Assembly (NCBI GenBank): GCA_012513605.1
Contig: JAAZBV010000024.1
Location: 1-33,722 of the forward strand
Length of the DNA stretch: 33,722 nt
Direction of reading: 5' to 3'
Source: Desulfatiglans sp.
Lineage (GTDB): Bacteria > Desulfobacterota > DSM-4660 > Desulfatiglandales > HGW-15
The position numbers and the translations under genes are program-made. Positions 17,163 through 25,687 of the stretch are shown here, one piece after another (position 1 is the stretch's first letter; each line of letters begins with the position of its first letter). The notes under the pieces are model-generated. The model made no database searches. It was not told the origin of the DNA and saw nothing but the letters and a program-made list of their open reading frames with translations.

Positions 17163-18899
17163 TTAAAACCATGATACCAGTTGAAGCCAGAAACGTCCGC
17201 TGTGTCTGCGATCGTCAGCATCATTTCCCTGAATGCTTTTTCCATCATTTGAGCCGACCTTATGGGCATAAGTGACCCTCAGGCTGAAGGTGCCAGCCCT
17301 TTGAACATTTAATCCGATACCCATGCCTGAAAGGGTATAATCGTTTTTCCCGGTGGCATTGGTTATTGCGCCTGGCCAGGGGTTATTATGAAGTTTGGAC
17401 CATCCTGCATCGAAGAATCCTATAAGCTGGGTTGTGGTATTTAAGTACTGTCGTGGAATATCCATACGGAGTTCCAAGGTCCCGGCATATCCCTCATCAC
17501 CTGATGCCTCACCCACCGGGTAGGCACGTACGCCATAGGGCCCGCCCAGTATAAATTTCTGGGAAGAGTCAAGGTTTCCTGATGCAATCTGTCCCCTGGT
17601 GGAAATAAACATGGAAAACAGTGAATTAAGCCTCTGAAGACGGGCCAGGGAAAAGGTGCTTCGTAAAAAACTGCCGTCTGTGCGAGGACCTTCTGCATCC
17701 GCAGACATGTTTGATAACAGGCCTGAAAGATCCACATCGCCGATATAGCTGTTTATATCCATGCTGGTGAGCCCCCCTCCCGCGAACGTGTCATAGAAAT
17801 TTCCGGTAAGTGCAATCTTACCCACTCCAAGTTCACGGTCGCGGGTCTTAATGCTGTTGGTCTCGTCCTCAAGTATGAAATATTCGATACCCGTGCCTGC
17901 CCAGAGGCTGGCCCGCCTTGATCTCATAACAGGATATGAGAAATTAAGCTCAATGGTCTGCGCCTGGCCTTTTGCATTGAGGGCTTTAAACTCCTCTCCA
18001 AGCTCATAGTCGAGATAGGTCAAGGCCAGATCACCTTTCAGTCCGCTATAACCAAGTGGAAGGGAATATGAGGCTACTCCATTAAACATATCATCAGCGC
18101 CAATGACTGAAAGACCTATCTGATCACCCAGGCCAAATGGGTCATTTACCCGCAACTGACCAGCCCCTCGAATATCTCCTGTATAACGGTCACCGTGGTT
18201 ATCTATAAAAAACAGCCCCTGAATAAGAGGACCTTCTGAGGCATTTATTTTAAGAGAGGTTGAACCCGGAGTTTTCCCTGGCTCAAGAGATGCCTGTGCC
18301 TTTATCCCCGGAAGGTCATTTATTAGGAGTACAGCCCGTTCTATCAGGGCCATTCGTGTTGCGCTCTCTTCAGGGATTGCATTGTCAGCCATCCCTTGAA
18401 GAAGGTCTTTTTTGACCCTTGCAGGTTCCCTGACATTTATATTGACCTTGCCTGAAATCTGCCCTGCGATAACACGGATATCTATAATGCCCTCCGTGAT
18501 ATCCTGTTCAGGGAGATATGCATGAGCAAGTAGAAACCCTTTATTTTCACGCAGATAGTTTGTTACATAGAGGGCTATCTGCTTAAGCTCAAAAAATGTA
18601 AGCTCTTTATTGATCTTTTCCTTCACAAGTCCATACAATTCTACCTCTGTGGCCATTGTGGAATAATTGCCAGTGAATTTTATCTCCCTGACAGTGATTT
18701 TGACATCTGCGTCAGAAGATGGCGCTTCAGCCTCTTTAATGACCTCTTTTTCCGGTAAACGGTCAGGAAGGGCAGGGTCTGACTGCCTTTGCTCTTTTAG
18801 AATGCTTCCAGCATCAGGCTGGGCCATTATAGCGCCACACAATGATAAAAATATAATGAAAACATATAGTAACAGACTTAAAAAGAATGATGGTTTCAT
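17163..18899 (-). CDS. TpsB outer-membrane transporter, ShlB/FhaC/HecB family
   Basis: A 578-residue Omp85-superfamily pore that moves the TpsA protein across the outer membrane. The start at 18899 (MKPSFFLSLLLYV) is preferred over 18941: it has GAGG seven bases upstream and begins directly with a signal peptide (to about residue 26, AQP). A proline-rich linker is followed by POTRA domains (about 60-210; DVKITVREIKFTGN, then ADNAIPEESATRMALIERAVLLINDLPGIKAQASLEPG) and a 16-strand barrel region. The loop-6 motif that is usually VRGY is present as VRAYPVGEASGDEGY, with Ala in place of Gly. It ends in an aromatic (WLQLVSWF), as outer-membrane barrels do. It lies 29 bases upstream of the TpsA gene on the same strand, the usual operon order. 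Confidence 0.93.
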   Translation of the reverse strand: MKPSFFLSLLLYVFIIFLSLCGAIMAQPDAGSILKEQRQSDPALPDRLPEKEVIKEAEAPSSDADVKITVREIKFTGNYSTMATEVELYGLVKEKINKELTFFELKQIALYVTNYLRENKGFLLAHAYLPEQDITEGIIDIRVIAGQISGKVNINVREPARVKKDLLQGMADNAIPEESATRMALIERAVLLINDLPGIKAQASLEPGKTPGSTSLKINASEGPLIQGLFFIDNHGDRYTGDIRGAGQLRVNDPFGLGDQIGLSVIGADDMFNGVASYSLPLGYSGLKGDLALTYLDYELGEEFKALNAKGQAQTIELNFSYPVMRSRRASLWAGTGIEYFILEDETNSIKTRDRELGVGKIALTGNFYDTFAGGGLTSMDINSYIGDVDLSGLLSNMSADAEGPRTDGSFLRSTFSLARLQRLNSLFSMFISTRGQIASGNLDSSQKFILGGPYGVRAYPVGEASGDEGYAGTLELRMDIPRQYLNTTTQLIGFFDAGWSKLHNNPWPGAITNATGKNDYTLSGMGIGLNVQRAGTFSLRVTYAHKVGSNDGKSIQGNDADDRRHSGRFWLQLVSWF

Positions 18900-18955
18900 G
18901 AATATGCCTCGTATTATTGCTGTATATGAATAAAAACCCAATAATTTATTTTAAA

Positions 18956-18984
18956 TTTATGAAAAACAAAAAATATTAGAGCAA
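18956..18984 (-). promoter_or_regulatory. Candidate promoter of the tpsB-tpsA operon
   Basis: On the minus strand, TTGCTC, a 17-base AT-rich spacer and CATAAA resemble a vegetative -35/-10 pair about 57 bases before the TpsB start. The match is moderate and the region is generally AT-rich. Confidence 0.35.
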
Positions 18985-19090
18985 GAAATGTGCCGTAATT
19001 TTTAGTATAACGCTGTCAGCATATCAGGCCTTAATTCTTGGCAGGTAAATTTAGCTTGTCAATATTGAAACACACCCCCTTTTGAAACCA
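18985..19090. other. Gap upstream of the secretion locus
   Basis: AT-rich sequence with no gene or RNA that I can support. It separates the TpsB promoter region from the hydantoinase fragment. Confidence 0.4.
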
Positions 19091-19208
19091 TATCGGGTAT
19101 ACGTAATTCAGGAGCCTTGATGCTGCAGCTCAGTTTGTAAGAGAAAGATTTACAGAGTTTGTGCATAAACAGGCTATGGAGGCGGGCACAAGCACCCGGA
19201 CAATAACA
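19091..19208 (+). pseudogene. Internal fragment of a hydantoinase paralogue (direct repeat copy B)
   Basis: Translates as [20 protein letters not shown] and [13 protein letters not shown], against RSLDTADQFVRQRLTEIVHK and the same following residues in the gene at 9115-11181. Most differences keep the frame, as expected of a paralogue that was once coding and not a freshly copied fragment. Similarity ends abruptly after CAATAACA at 19208, where the Fic remnant begins on the other strand. It is in the same orientation as the gene it resembles. Confidence 0.85.
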
Positions 19209-19516
19209 AGCTTTCGATGGATTTTACGAACCATACCCTCGGTAATCGGGTCTCCCATTTCAAGACAGTCTGAAACAAATTCAAAGGCTGAACGATAATT
19301 CAATAATTCTCTTGTATCGTCCGGGTCTGCTTCCGGAACCGCTTCACCATTCTACAGGCGTTCAGCCTGATCCAGGGTCAGCCGTGTTCCATCAATATGG
19401 GTTGTATGATGAGCTTCTTTAATGAGGGCCTTGTTACCCATTTCTGTGACCCAATCATCAGACATCTTTGCTGCCTCTAAAAATCCGCGAGCGCGTTCAA
19501 TTTGAGTAATGGCCAT
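19209..19516 (-). pseudogene. Truncated Fic-family protein with internal stop
   Basis: Read on the minus strand from ATG at 19516, the frame gives [20 protein letters not shown], then [20 protein letters not shown], a TAG at 19353-19355 where Leu is usual, and [19 protein letters not shown] through GMVRKIHRK. This is the N-terminal part of a Fic/DOC-type AMP-transferase (Fic_N region and the start of the Fic fold). The catalytic HPFxxGNGR motif and everything after it are missing because the sequence joins the hydantoinase fragment at 19208/19209. The inhibitory-helix motif, usually TTxIEG, is TTHIDG here. With one nonsense codon and loss of the active site it is certainly not functional. Confidence 0.85.
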
Positions 19517-20032
19517 TGTTATTTTATTGGTGATTGTAAACTTCGGATTAGAAAACTATGGGTGTCGCGTCTTCATTTTTAACAGATTGCAGTAATCACA
19601 AATCAAAAACAACTGGAAACCTCGATCACAACCTGCTAAATACTACGTCGCAGCCTGCCTTAGGATTTAACAGGGCAAACAATTGTCAGTTATCAAAAAG
19701 CGTATAAACCGATAAGACTTGTAAGGCAGTAATTCATTATATTTCAAAAGATATAATGGTTAGGTTTAAGCCTTTTTATAAAAAATACAAGATTTATTAC
19801 TAGCCTTTTAGACCGTAGGCTGAAGGCTATTAGGGATAGATTTAATCCAGATATTTCAGATGAGACATCTCTTGCACTTTTGGTTTGACTTGGGAAAGTT
19901 AGCCCCAGTGCGATACTATTTCCTTTTTTCGGCTCAATGTATGATCGTGGAAAGTAATTATCCATCTTTCTAAAACTGAACTTGATCTCTTTTCCTTCCT
20001 TATCCTAAAAACTTTAAAGGTATCCTGAAAAT
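19517..20032. other. Degraded region next to tRNA-Phe
   Basis: No intact gene is supported. A minus-strand frame at 19744-19965 (73 codons) and a plus-strand frame at about 19780-19860 (including LLDRRLKAIRDRFNPDISDE) both look like fragments. The plus-strand one reads more like protein, but neither is recognisable. Base composition is AT-rich. With the two pseudogene fragments to the left, this is best seen as eroded DNA on the 3' side of a tRNA gene. Confidence 0.4.
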
Positions 20033-20062
20033 AAAAAAGGCTGATTTTAAAATCAGCCTTTT
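20033..20062 (-). terminator. Rho-independent terminator after tRNA-Phe
   Basis: AAGGCTGATTTT and AAAATCAGCCTT form a 12-bp perfect palindrome, followed on the minus strand by a T-rich run. It begins about 18 bases beyond the tRNA 3' end and should end its transcript. A weaker T-run on the plus side could make it bidirectional. Confidence 0.8.
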
Positions 20063-20077
20063 AGTATTTTATTGAGA

Positions 20078-20150
<73 letters not shown>

Positions 20151-20260
20151 ATGTTGTGAAGAGCCTTATAACCTTTCCTTTTATTGTGGTCAAGATGAAA
20201 ATTAAAAAAATAGCGATGTCTGGTTATACTAAAAATGCCAGCCATCAATAATGAAAAAAA

Positions 20261-21523
20261 CTATTTTTTATCCTCCGGGGTATCAAGGTCAAGATCAATA
20301 TCAAGATTCTCAAGATCTAATGTCAGGTCAGACATGGAATCATTAAGATTGTTGCCTTCAAGACTGCCCAGATCAAATGACTGTGAATCATCAATCTTCT
20401 CTTCAGCCTCTTCCGTGTCAATGCTGTCAAGCTTAAGCTCGCCTGTCTCCTGATTATCCAGATCCATTGCCCCTGAAAAGAGGTTACTCCCGGTACCTTT
20501 AAAGTCTTCATCATCAAAGGACAGGTCTGACAAATCAATGCCATCCTCTTCCTGAGGGGTGGCCGCATCCTCTTCGGAAATAGCCAGGTCTCCCAGGTCA
20601 ATGCTGCTTGTCCCATTGTCGCTAAGGTCTGAAATATTCAATGTCTCTGCCGTAGCGGCGCCGGCGCTCTCTGATTCATCTGTCTCTTCAAATATGAGGC
20701 TATCCAGGTCAAGGCCTTCATCATCCTTATCTGTGATGATGTCCCCATCATCAAGGGCCAGATCCCCAAGATCAAGGGAGTCCTCTTTGTCTGTTTTGTC
20801 AGGGGTCCCCGTTTTTACAGTACCATTACTCTCTTCTGTATCAAAACCTGGCGCAGCATCCTCATCAAAGGTGAGGTCTGAGAGATCAAGGTGGGATGTC
20901 CTGTTAACGTCCAATATCTGGCTGTCACTATTCCTTGCAGCCAATTTATTAATGTCATCGGAAATAGAGTCGATCTCCAGTTCTCCGGTGTCATTAATCT
21001 TCAGATCTCTCATATTCAGTTCAATGGTGGAAAACCCCTTTTCCCCCTTCATTGAAATGTCCCCAAGGTCAAGGGAGAGATCATCCCCTTTATCCTCAGG
21101 CGGTGGGGCAGCTATCTCTTCATCTGTTACAAGCGACAGTACTTCATCATCTCCCAGCTCAAGGCTATCCATTTCAGATGATTGATCATCCATACTGATC
21201 TCAGGCAGTTCAAGTTCTGTATCATCAGAAAGGCTGATTTCAAGTTCCTGATCATCATCACCAAAATCCATATCTTGTTCCATTATGGCGGGCGATTTTT
21301 CATTAATAGCGGCACCAGCTCTCTGAAGGGCAGCGGCGTTATCCAGAGTAAACCCTGAACTTGATTCTTCTCCTGCCCCTACAAGCATGCCCAGCAATGA
21401 AGGGGCGCTATGTTTGTAGCTATGCAGGTTTAACTTTGTCTGCTCCTCTGAAATATCTTTATTACACTTTGGGCAGAATTTATTATAATCAAAACTATTA
21501 TAACCGCACTTTGGACATCTCAT
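20261..21523 (-). CDS. Acidic repeat protein with N-terminal zinc ribbon
   Basis: A 420-residue protein. The N-terminus is a zinc ribbon with C3, C6, C17 and C20 (CPKCGY...CPKCNK). The rest is strongly acidic and low in complexity, built of short degenerate repeats such as LDLGDL, IDLSDLSFD and LELGDDE at irregular spacing from about residue 90 to the end (LDIDLDLDTPEDKK). No membrane segment is visible. AAGGGG seven bases before ATG supports the start. Similar zinc-ribbon/acidic proteins are common and unnamed in Desulfobacterota. The acidic repeats could be a flexible interaction region or a calcium-binding or DNA-mimic surface, but nothing here decides that. Function unknown; the ribbon call is firm. 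Confidence 0.85.
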   Translation of the reverse strand: MRCPKCGYNSFDYNKFCPKCNKDISEEQTKLNLHSYKHSAPSLLGMLVGAGEESSSGFTLDNAAALQRAGAAINEKSPAIMEQDMDFGDDDQELEISLSDDTELELPEISMDDQSSEMDSLELGDDEVLSLVTDEEIAAPPPEDKGDDLSLDLGDISMKGEKGFSTIELNMRDLKINDTGELEIDSISDDINKLAARNSDSQILDVNRTSHLDLSDLTFDEDAAPGFDTEESNGTVKTGTPDKTDKEDSLDLGDLALDDGDIITDKDDEGLDLDSLIFEETDESESAGAATAETLNISDLSDNGTSSIDLGDLAISEEDAATPQEEDGIDLSDLSFDDEDFKGTGSNLFSGAMDLDNQETGELKLDSIDTEEAEEKIDDSQSFDLGSLEGNNLNDSMSDLTLDLENLDIDLDLDTPEDKK

Positions 21524-21631
21524 GTTAATACCCCTTACTGTAAAGTGTTTTAAAAAGGGTTTTTATAAATGAAACAAAAATTACATATTTTTCTATTTTC
21601 GTCAAGTATTTAATATTAATTGGCTTTTTCA

Positions 21632-22111
21632 TTACGTTTCATTTATCCGCCCTGTATCTACCCCTCTCCTGTTAATGATTGCCTCTCTGGCCAGTTTATC
21701 ACACCTTTCATTTTCCACATGCCCCTCATGACCCTTAACCCAAACCCATTCTATATCATGGGTTTTGATCAATGCATGCAGCTCTTCCCAGAGTTCCCTG
21801 TTTAAGACAGGCTTTTTCTGGGAATTTATCCAGTTGTTTCTTATCCATCCATTTATCCACTCTGTTGCCCCCTTAATGACATATGATGAATCAGAGCAGA
21901 TTTTTATCCTGCACGGTTTTTTTAAAACCTTAAGTGCCTCAATAACAGCTGTCATTTCCATGCGGTTGTTGGTTGTAGCCGGGTCATAGCCCGATATCAC
22001 CCGTTCATGCTCACCGTATTTGAGTATAACGCCATATCCCCCTGGCCCGGGGTTTCCGCTGCATGCCCCGTCAGTAAATATTTCTACAGGGCTCTTTTTA
22101 TTTATTACCAT
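21632..22111 (-). CDS. rnhA: Ribonuclease HI
   Basis: A 159-residue endonuclease that cuts the RNA strand of RNA-DNA hybrids, removing R-loops and Okazaki primers. All catalytic residues are present: D14 in [15 protein letters not shown]52 in NNRMEM, D74 in CSDSSYV, H128 in VKGHEGH and D138 in [11 protein letters not shown]. Length is normal for the bacterial type I enzyme, and the basic handle region ([18 protein letters not shown]) is retained. It lies 73 bases downstream of the DUF1573 gene and 108 bases upstream of the start of the zinc-ribbon gene, all on the same strand, so they may be loosely co-transcribed. Confidence 0.97.
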   Translation of the reverse strand: MVINKKSPVEIFTDGACSGNPGPGGYGVILKYGEHERVISGYDPATTNNRMEMTAVIEALKVLKKPCRIKICSDSSYVIKGATEWINGWIRNNWINSQKKPVLNRELWEELHALIKTHDIEWVWVKGHEGHVENERCDKLAREAIINRRGVDTGRINET

Positions 22112-22184
22112 TTTATTCCAAATCCAGACAGAGAGCCATTTGAAAATAACTCAAATAATCCCTGTTATTCACAGAAAAAGGTTA

Positions 22185-22874
22185 TCAGTTAAAGCGTGCG
22201 TGAACCCTGATATTTATAAGAGGTTTTTCCTCATAATTGGTTTTAAGTCTCAGCTCACCATTAAAATTACCAGTACTACCGGGGTTATTCCTGAAAACTA
22301 CCCTGTATTGTTTTCCAGCCTCCACTGTCTCAAGTTTATAGCTTATTTTGGAATCATCAATGGTAAACCCAGCCGTCCCAATGTTCAGGGGTTTATTCAG
22401 GCCTGCTGTTATCAACACCTCAGCGCTCTTAAGTTCTCCTCTCTTACCTGTCAGGCTAACTGTACTTGAAGGGGTTATCCTGAATATAGGTTTTATGGAT
22501 GCCTCAAACAGGAGCTGCTCGGTTCTTTTTTCAGGGTCGTTACTGAAGACACCTATAGATTTCTTTAATATACCCCTTCTTCCCATCGTATTGACTGTTA
22601 TCCTGATCCTGCCCTCTCCGCCCGGAGGGATTGCCCTGTCAAAATCGGCAACAGAACAGCCTCAACCCGGGTTTATTCTGTTTATCCTGAGTACACCATT
22701 TCCCCTGTTATATACCTTATAAGTGTGCTCAATAACTGTGCCTTCTAAAACCTCCCCTGCAACAAAGCCCTTTTCCTTAAAAAAGATCTTTGGAGTCAGG
22801 GTTTGCTCTGAGTAAGCCGTCAGGCAGAAAATCGTTGTTATGAGCAGTGATAAAAAAATTGCCCTTTTTTCCAT
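22185..22874 (-). CDS. DUF1573 periplasmic protein, candidate selenoprotein (UGA at Cys position)
   Basis: One 229-residue protein if the TGA at 22662-22664 is read through. Residues 1-22 are a signal peptide (MEKRAIFLSLLITTIFCLTA). The first Ig-like domain fits DUF1573: VLEGTVIEHTYKVYNRGNG, then RINPG-U71-G-C73-SVADFDRAIPPG and GRIRITVNTMG. In the family this spot is a CGC motif, so UGA stands exactly where the first Cys is expected. A second beta-sandwich domain follows (about 115-229). Frame and homology continue intact across the UGA and no other lesion is present, which favours selenocysteine over decay. Just 3' of the UGA, GTTGCC can pair with GGCAAT around an 11-base loop starting with G, a possible bacterial SECIS. 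Standard calling would give two fragments (22662-22874 and 22185-22586). The function is probably redox or metal related in the periplasm, but the family has no proven role. Confidence 0.75.
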
Positions 22875-23190
22875 AATTTAATTTAAACCGCCCCTTCACG
22901 TTCATGCATTTACAGGTTATGCATATGAAAGCTGTATGATATGTGTGATATATGTATACGAAAAAGAAGAGTTATACAACTCATCTTATTTAAGATACAC
23001 AGTGATCTAAATCTTGAAAACATTGTGAAACGATAATATAAAGATTTTTTTATATAACACAGCGAATTTTTTAAAAACATATAAATAGTATTTTTCATTT
23101 TGACTGAAGACATATGCATATTATTATATCCCATTATTTTATAAAAACTTGTGCAAAAAACAGGCCATTATCCGGGAGGATTTAAAATTT
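22875..23190. other. Divergent AT-rich intergenic region
   Basis: 316 bases between the divergent DUF1573 and histidine-kinase genes. Very AT-rich, with partially palindromic ATATGCATA stretches near 22920 and 23112. It presumably holds promoters for both genes; I could not single out one convincing -35/-10 pair. The last bases hold GGAGG at 23175-23179, the kinase ribosome site. Confidence 0.4.
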
Positions 23191-25533
23191 ATGTCCAGCC
23201 ATGATGAAAAAAACCTTTTCGGTAATGACATCCCTTCAAAAGACCCTGATATTTCAAAGGATAACTTAAGGAAAAGCATAACCTACGTTACCGATATCTT
23301 TGATGAAAGGTACAAGATATTTCTTGAACAGGTGAGCGACGGGGTCTTTGAAACAGATATCTATGGCAGTTTTATCTATTTTAATAATGCATTTTGTAAT
23401 ACACTCGGCCACTCAAGGCTTGAGATCCAGGGCCGTGACTTCAGCAGATTCATGGACAGTGAAAATGCCAAAAAGGCATACGAAACCTTTACAAAGATCT
23501 GGATTACCCAGAATGAGGCATCAGACCTTCAATGGGAGATTATAGACAGCGAAGGGAAAACCAGACAGATCGAGCTCTCTGCCTTTCTTATCAAGGATAA
23601 AAACAACAAGAAAAAGGGGTTCAGGGGGATAACAAGGGATATCACCCAGAAGATGAAGACAATTAAAGCCTTAAAGAGATCCGAACTACTCTATAAAAAT
23701 GAGTCAAAGGCAAGCAGAAAGGCCGAGCAGATGGCAAGAAACCTGCTTGATTTTGTCCCCTATCCGATGATCGTATCAGATCTGGATGCAAATATTACCT
23801 ATCTGAACCCTGCCTTTACCCGCACATTCGGGTGGACCTTTGATGAAATCAAGGGGTCAAAAATACCCTTTATCCCGGCCCATCTGGCTGAAGAGGCCAA
23901 ACTTGCCCGGGAGACCCTGTTAAGGGAAAAGCAGATGAGGCTTGAGACCAAGAGGCTTACAAAGGATGGAAGGGTGCTTGATGTCATAGTCAGCGGGGCG
24001 GTTTTTACAGATGAAGAAAATGCCAATGAGGGCGGTAAGCTTTTTATTTTCAGGGACATTACACAGGAAAGAAAGCTTGAGCTGACAAATGCCACGCTCC
24101 TTCGTATCAGCACAGCGCTTCCTGAATACCCGGTCCTTGAAGAGCTGCTTGACTATATCAGTGGTGAAACCAAGCGGCTCCTGAATTCGGAAAGCGCCTC
24201 TATTGCTATACTGGACCCTGCACAAAATGAGATATTTTTTCTGGGTGCGGCCTATGATGATTCAGAGGTAAAAAACCGTGTAAAAAAGGTACGATATTCT
24301 GTTGAAAATACCATTACCGGAATGGTAATAAAAACCGGCAAACCTCTTATTGTTCATGACACCTCTAAGGAACTGGATTATCGCCCTGGTGTTGATCTGC
24401 AGGCAAAAGTACATACCAAAAACCTGATTTTTGTCCCCTTAAAAAGTCGTGATAAGACCATCGGCGTGCTGGCTGCCGTGAATAAAAAAGAGGGCTCTTT
24501 TGATGATACTGATCTTGAGCTGATGAACATGATATCAGGTACAGTTGCACTCTCTATTGAAAATGCGAGGATCTCCGAGGAGCTAAGGGCTGCATATCAT
24601 GAAGTGACAATGCTGAACAAGGCAAAGGACAAGGTCATAAACCACCTTTCACATGAAATTAAGACCCCTGTTGCTGTGCTTCTTGCAACCCTTAATATCC
24701 TTGCCAAAAGGCTTTCTCCCCTACCCAGTGAGACCTGGGAAACAACCCTTGACAGGGCAAAGCGAAATCTTGAACGGATACTTGATATACAGTATGAGGT
24801 AACTGATATAATGCAAAACAGCGATTTCAGTGGGTACCATGTACTCTCTACCCTGCTGGATGAATGTGCTGATGAGCTTGAGGCCCTTGCAGCAGAGGAG
24901 CTTGGTGAAGGGAAACTTATTGAAAGGCTCAGGCGCAGGATAGATGCTGTCTTTGGCCCTAAGAAAATTGAAATCAGGGATATTGACCTTGTATCCTTTA
25001 CGGATAACCTGTTACTGCGGATAAGACCTAATCATGCCCACCGTAAGATTGAGATAAAAAAATCATTTAATCCATCACCTCCAATTCATATGCCTGAGGA
25101 TGTGCTGGATAAGATCATTACAGGCCTTATAAAAAATGCTATTGAGAACACGCCTGACATGGGCAGGATAGAAATAATTATCAGGCCTGAACTTGCAGGC
25201 ACAGAGTTTATAGTCAGGGATTATGGCGTGGGCATAACTGAAGATTATCAGAGGCGTATTTTTGAGGGGTTTTTTCCAACCCAGGAGAGCATCAACTATT
25301 CTTCAAAAAGGCCCTATGACTTTAATGCAGGAGGGAAAGGGGCGGATCTGTTAAGGACAAAGATCTTTTCAGAAAAGTATCATTTTAGCATCGAGATGCA
25401 TTCGGATAGGTGCAGGTTTATACCGGGTGAGACCGATATCTGTTATGGAAATATTGCAAGATGCCAGTTTTGCAGGGATAAGGAGGATTGTTACAGCTCA
25501 GGCGGCACCCTTTTCCGGCTCTTTTTTCCATAA
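23191..25533 (+). CDS. PAS-PAS-GAF sensor histidine kinase with C-terminal Cys cluster
   Basis: A 780-residue cytosolic sensor kinase with no membrane segment. In order: PAS 1 (about 40-150; FLEQVSDGVFETDIYGSFIY), PAS 2 (about 185-300; YPMIVSDLDANITYLNPAF), GAF (about 315-465), HisKA with the phospho-acceptor H488 in LSHEIKTPVAV, and a HATPase domain with the N-box GLIKNAIENTPDMG (about 645) and G1 box DYGVGI (about 680). The final 60 residues contain five cysteines in CRF...CYGNIARCQFCRDKEDC before the GGTLFRLFF end, in place of a typical G2 region, which could bind a metal. I chose ATG 23191 because GGAGG lies 11 bases upstream; a TTG at 23149 is the alternative. No response regulator is adjacent, so this is an orphan kinase. 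Confidence 0.92.
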   Translation: MSSHDEKNLFGNDIPSKDPDISKDNLRKSITYVTDIFDERYKIFLEQVSDGVFETDIYGSFIYFNNAFCNTLGHSRLEIQGRDFSRFMDSENAKKAYETFTKIWITQNEASDLQWEIIDSEGKTRQIELSAFLIKDKNNKKKGFRGITRDITQKMKTIKALKRSELLYKNESKASRKAEQMARNLLDFVPYPMIVSDLDANITYLNPAFTRTFGWTFDEIKGSKIPFIPAHLAEEAKLARETLLREKQMRLETKRLTKDGRVLDVIVSGAVFTDEENANEGGKLFIFRDITQERKLELTNATLLRISTALPEYPVLEELLDYISGETKRLLNSESASIAILDPAQNEIFFLGAAYDDSEVKNRVKKVRYSVENTITGMVIKTGKPLIVHDTSKELDYRPGVDLQAKVHTKNLIFVPLKSRDKTIGVLAAVNKKEGSFDDTDLELMNMISGTVALSIENARISEELRAAYHEVTMLNKAKDKVINHLSHEIKTPVAVLLATLNILAKRLSPLPSETWETTLDRAKRNLERILDIQYEVTDIMQNSDFSGYHVLSTLLDECADELEALAAEELGEGKLIERLRRRIDAVFGPKKIEIRDIDLVSFTDNLLLRIRPNHAHRKIEIKKSFNPSPPIHMPEDVLDKIITGLIKNAIENTPDMGRIEIIIRPELAGTEFIVRDYGVGITEDYQRRIFEGFFPTQESINYSSKRPYDFNAGGKGADLLRTKIFSEKYHFSIEMHSDRCRFIPGETDICYGNIARCQFCRDKEDCYSSGGTLFRLFFP

Positions 25534-25687
25534 ACTGCATTTCATTGTTTTTTATTGTAATATTGACAATTTATTGAAAATTCGTTATCTCAAAACTTAA
25601 TTCTATAGACCATACATATTTGATCCATTTATATATTACCCGGGCAGTCAATATGGTTAACAGTTACTGGTATATCGGGGGCAATGA

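Noticed and set aside
19744-19965. 73-codon minus-strand ORF near tRNA-Phe
   Set aside because: No recognisable domain or ribosome site; lies in eroded DNA and the opposite strand looks at least as protein-like.
20559-21185. Serine-rich plus-strand frame of 208 codons
   Set aside because: It is the complement of the acidic LDLGDL repeats; Ser/Arg richness is a composition effect of reading GAT/CTT-rich sequence backwards.
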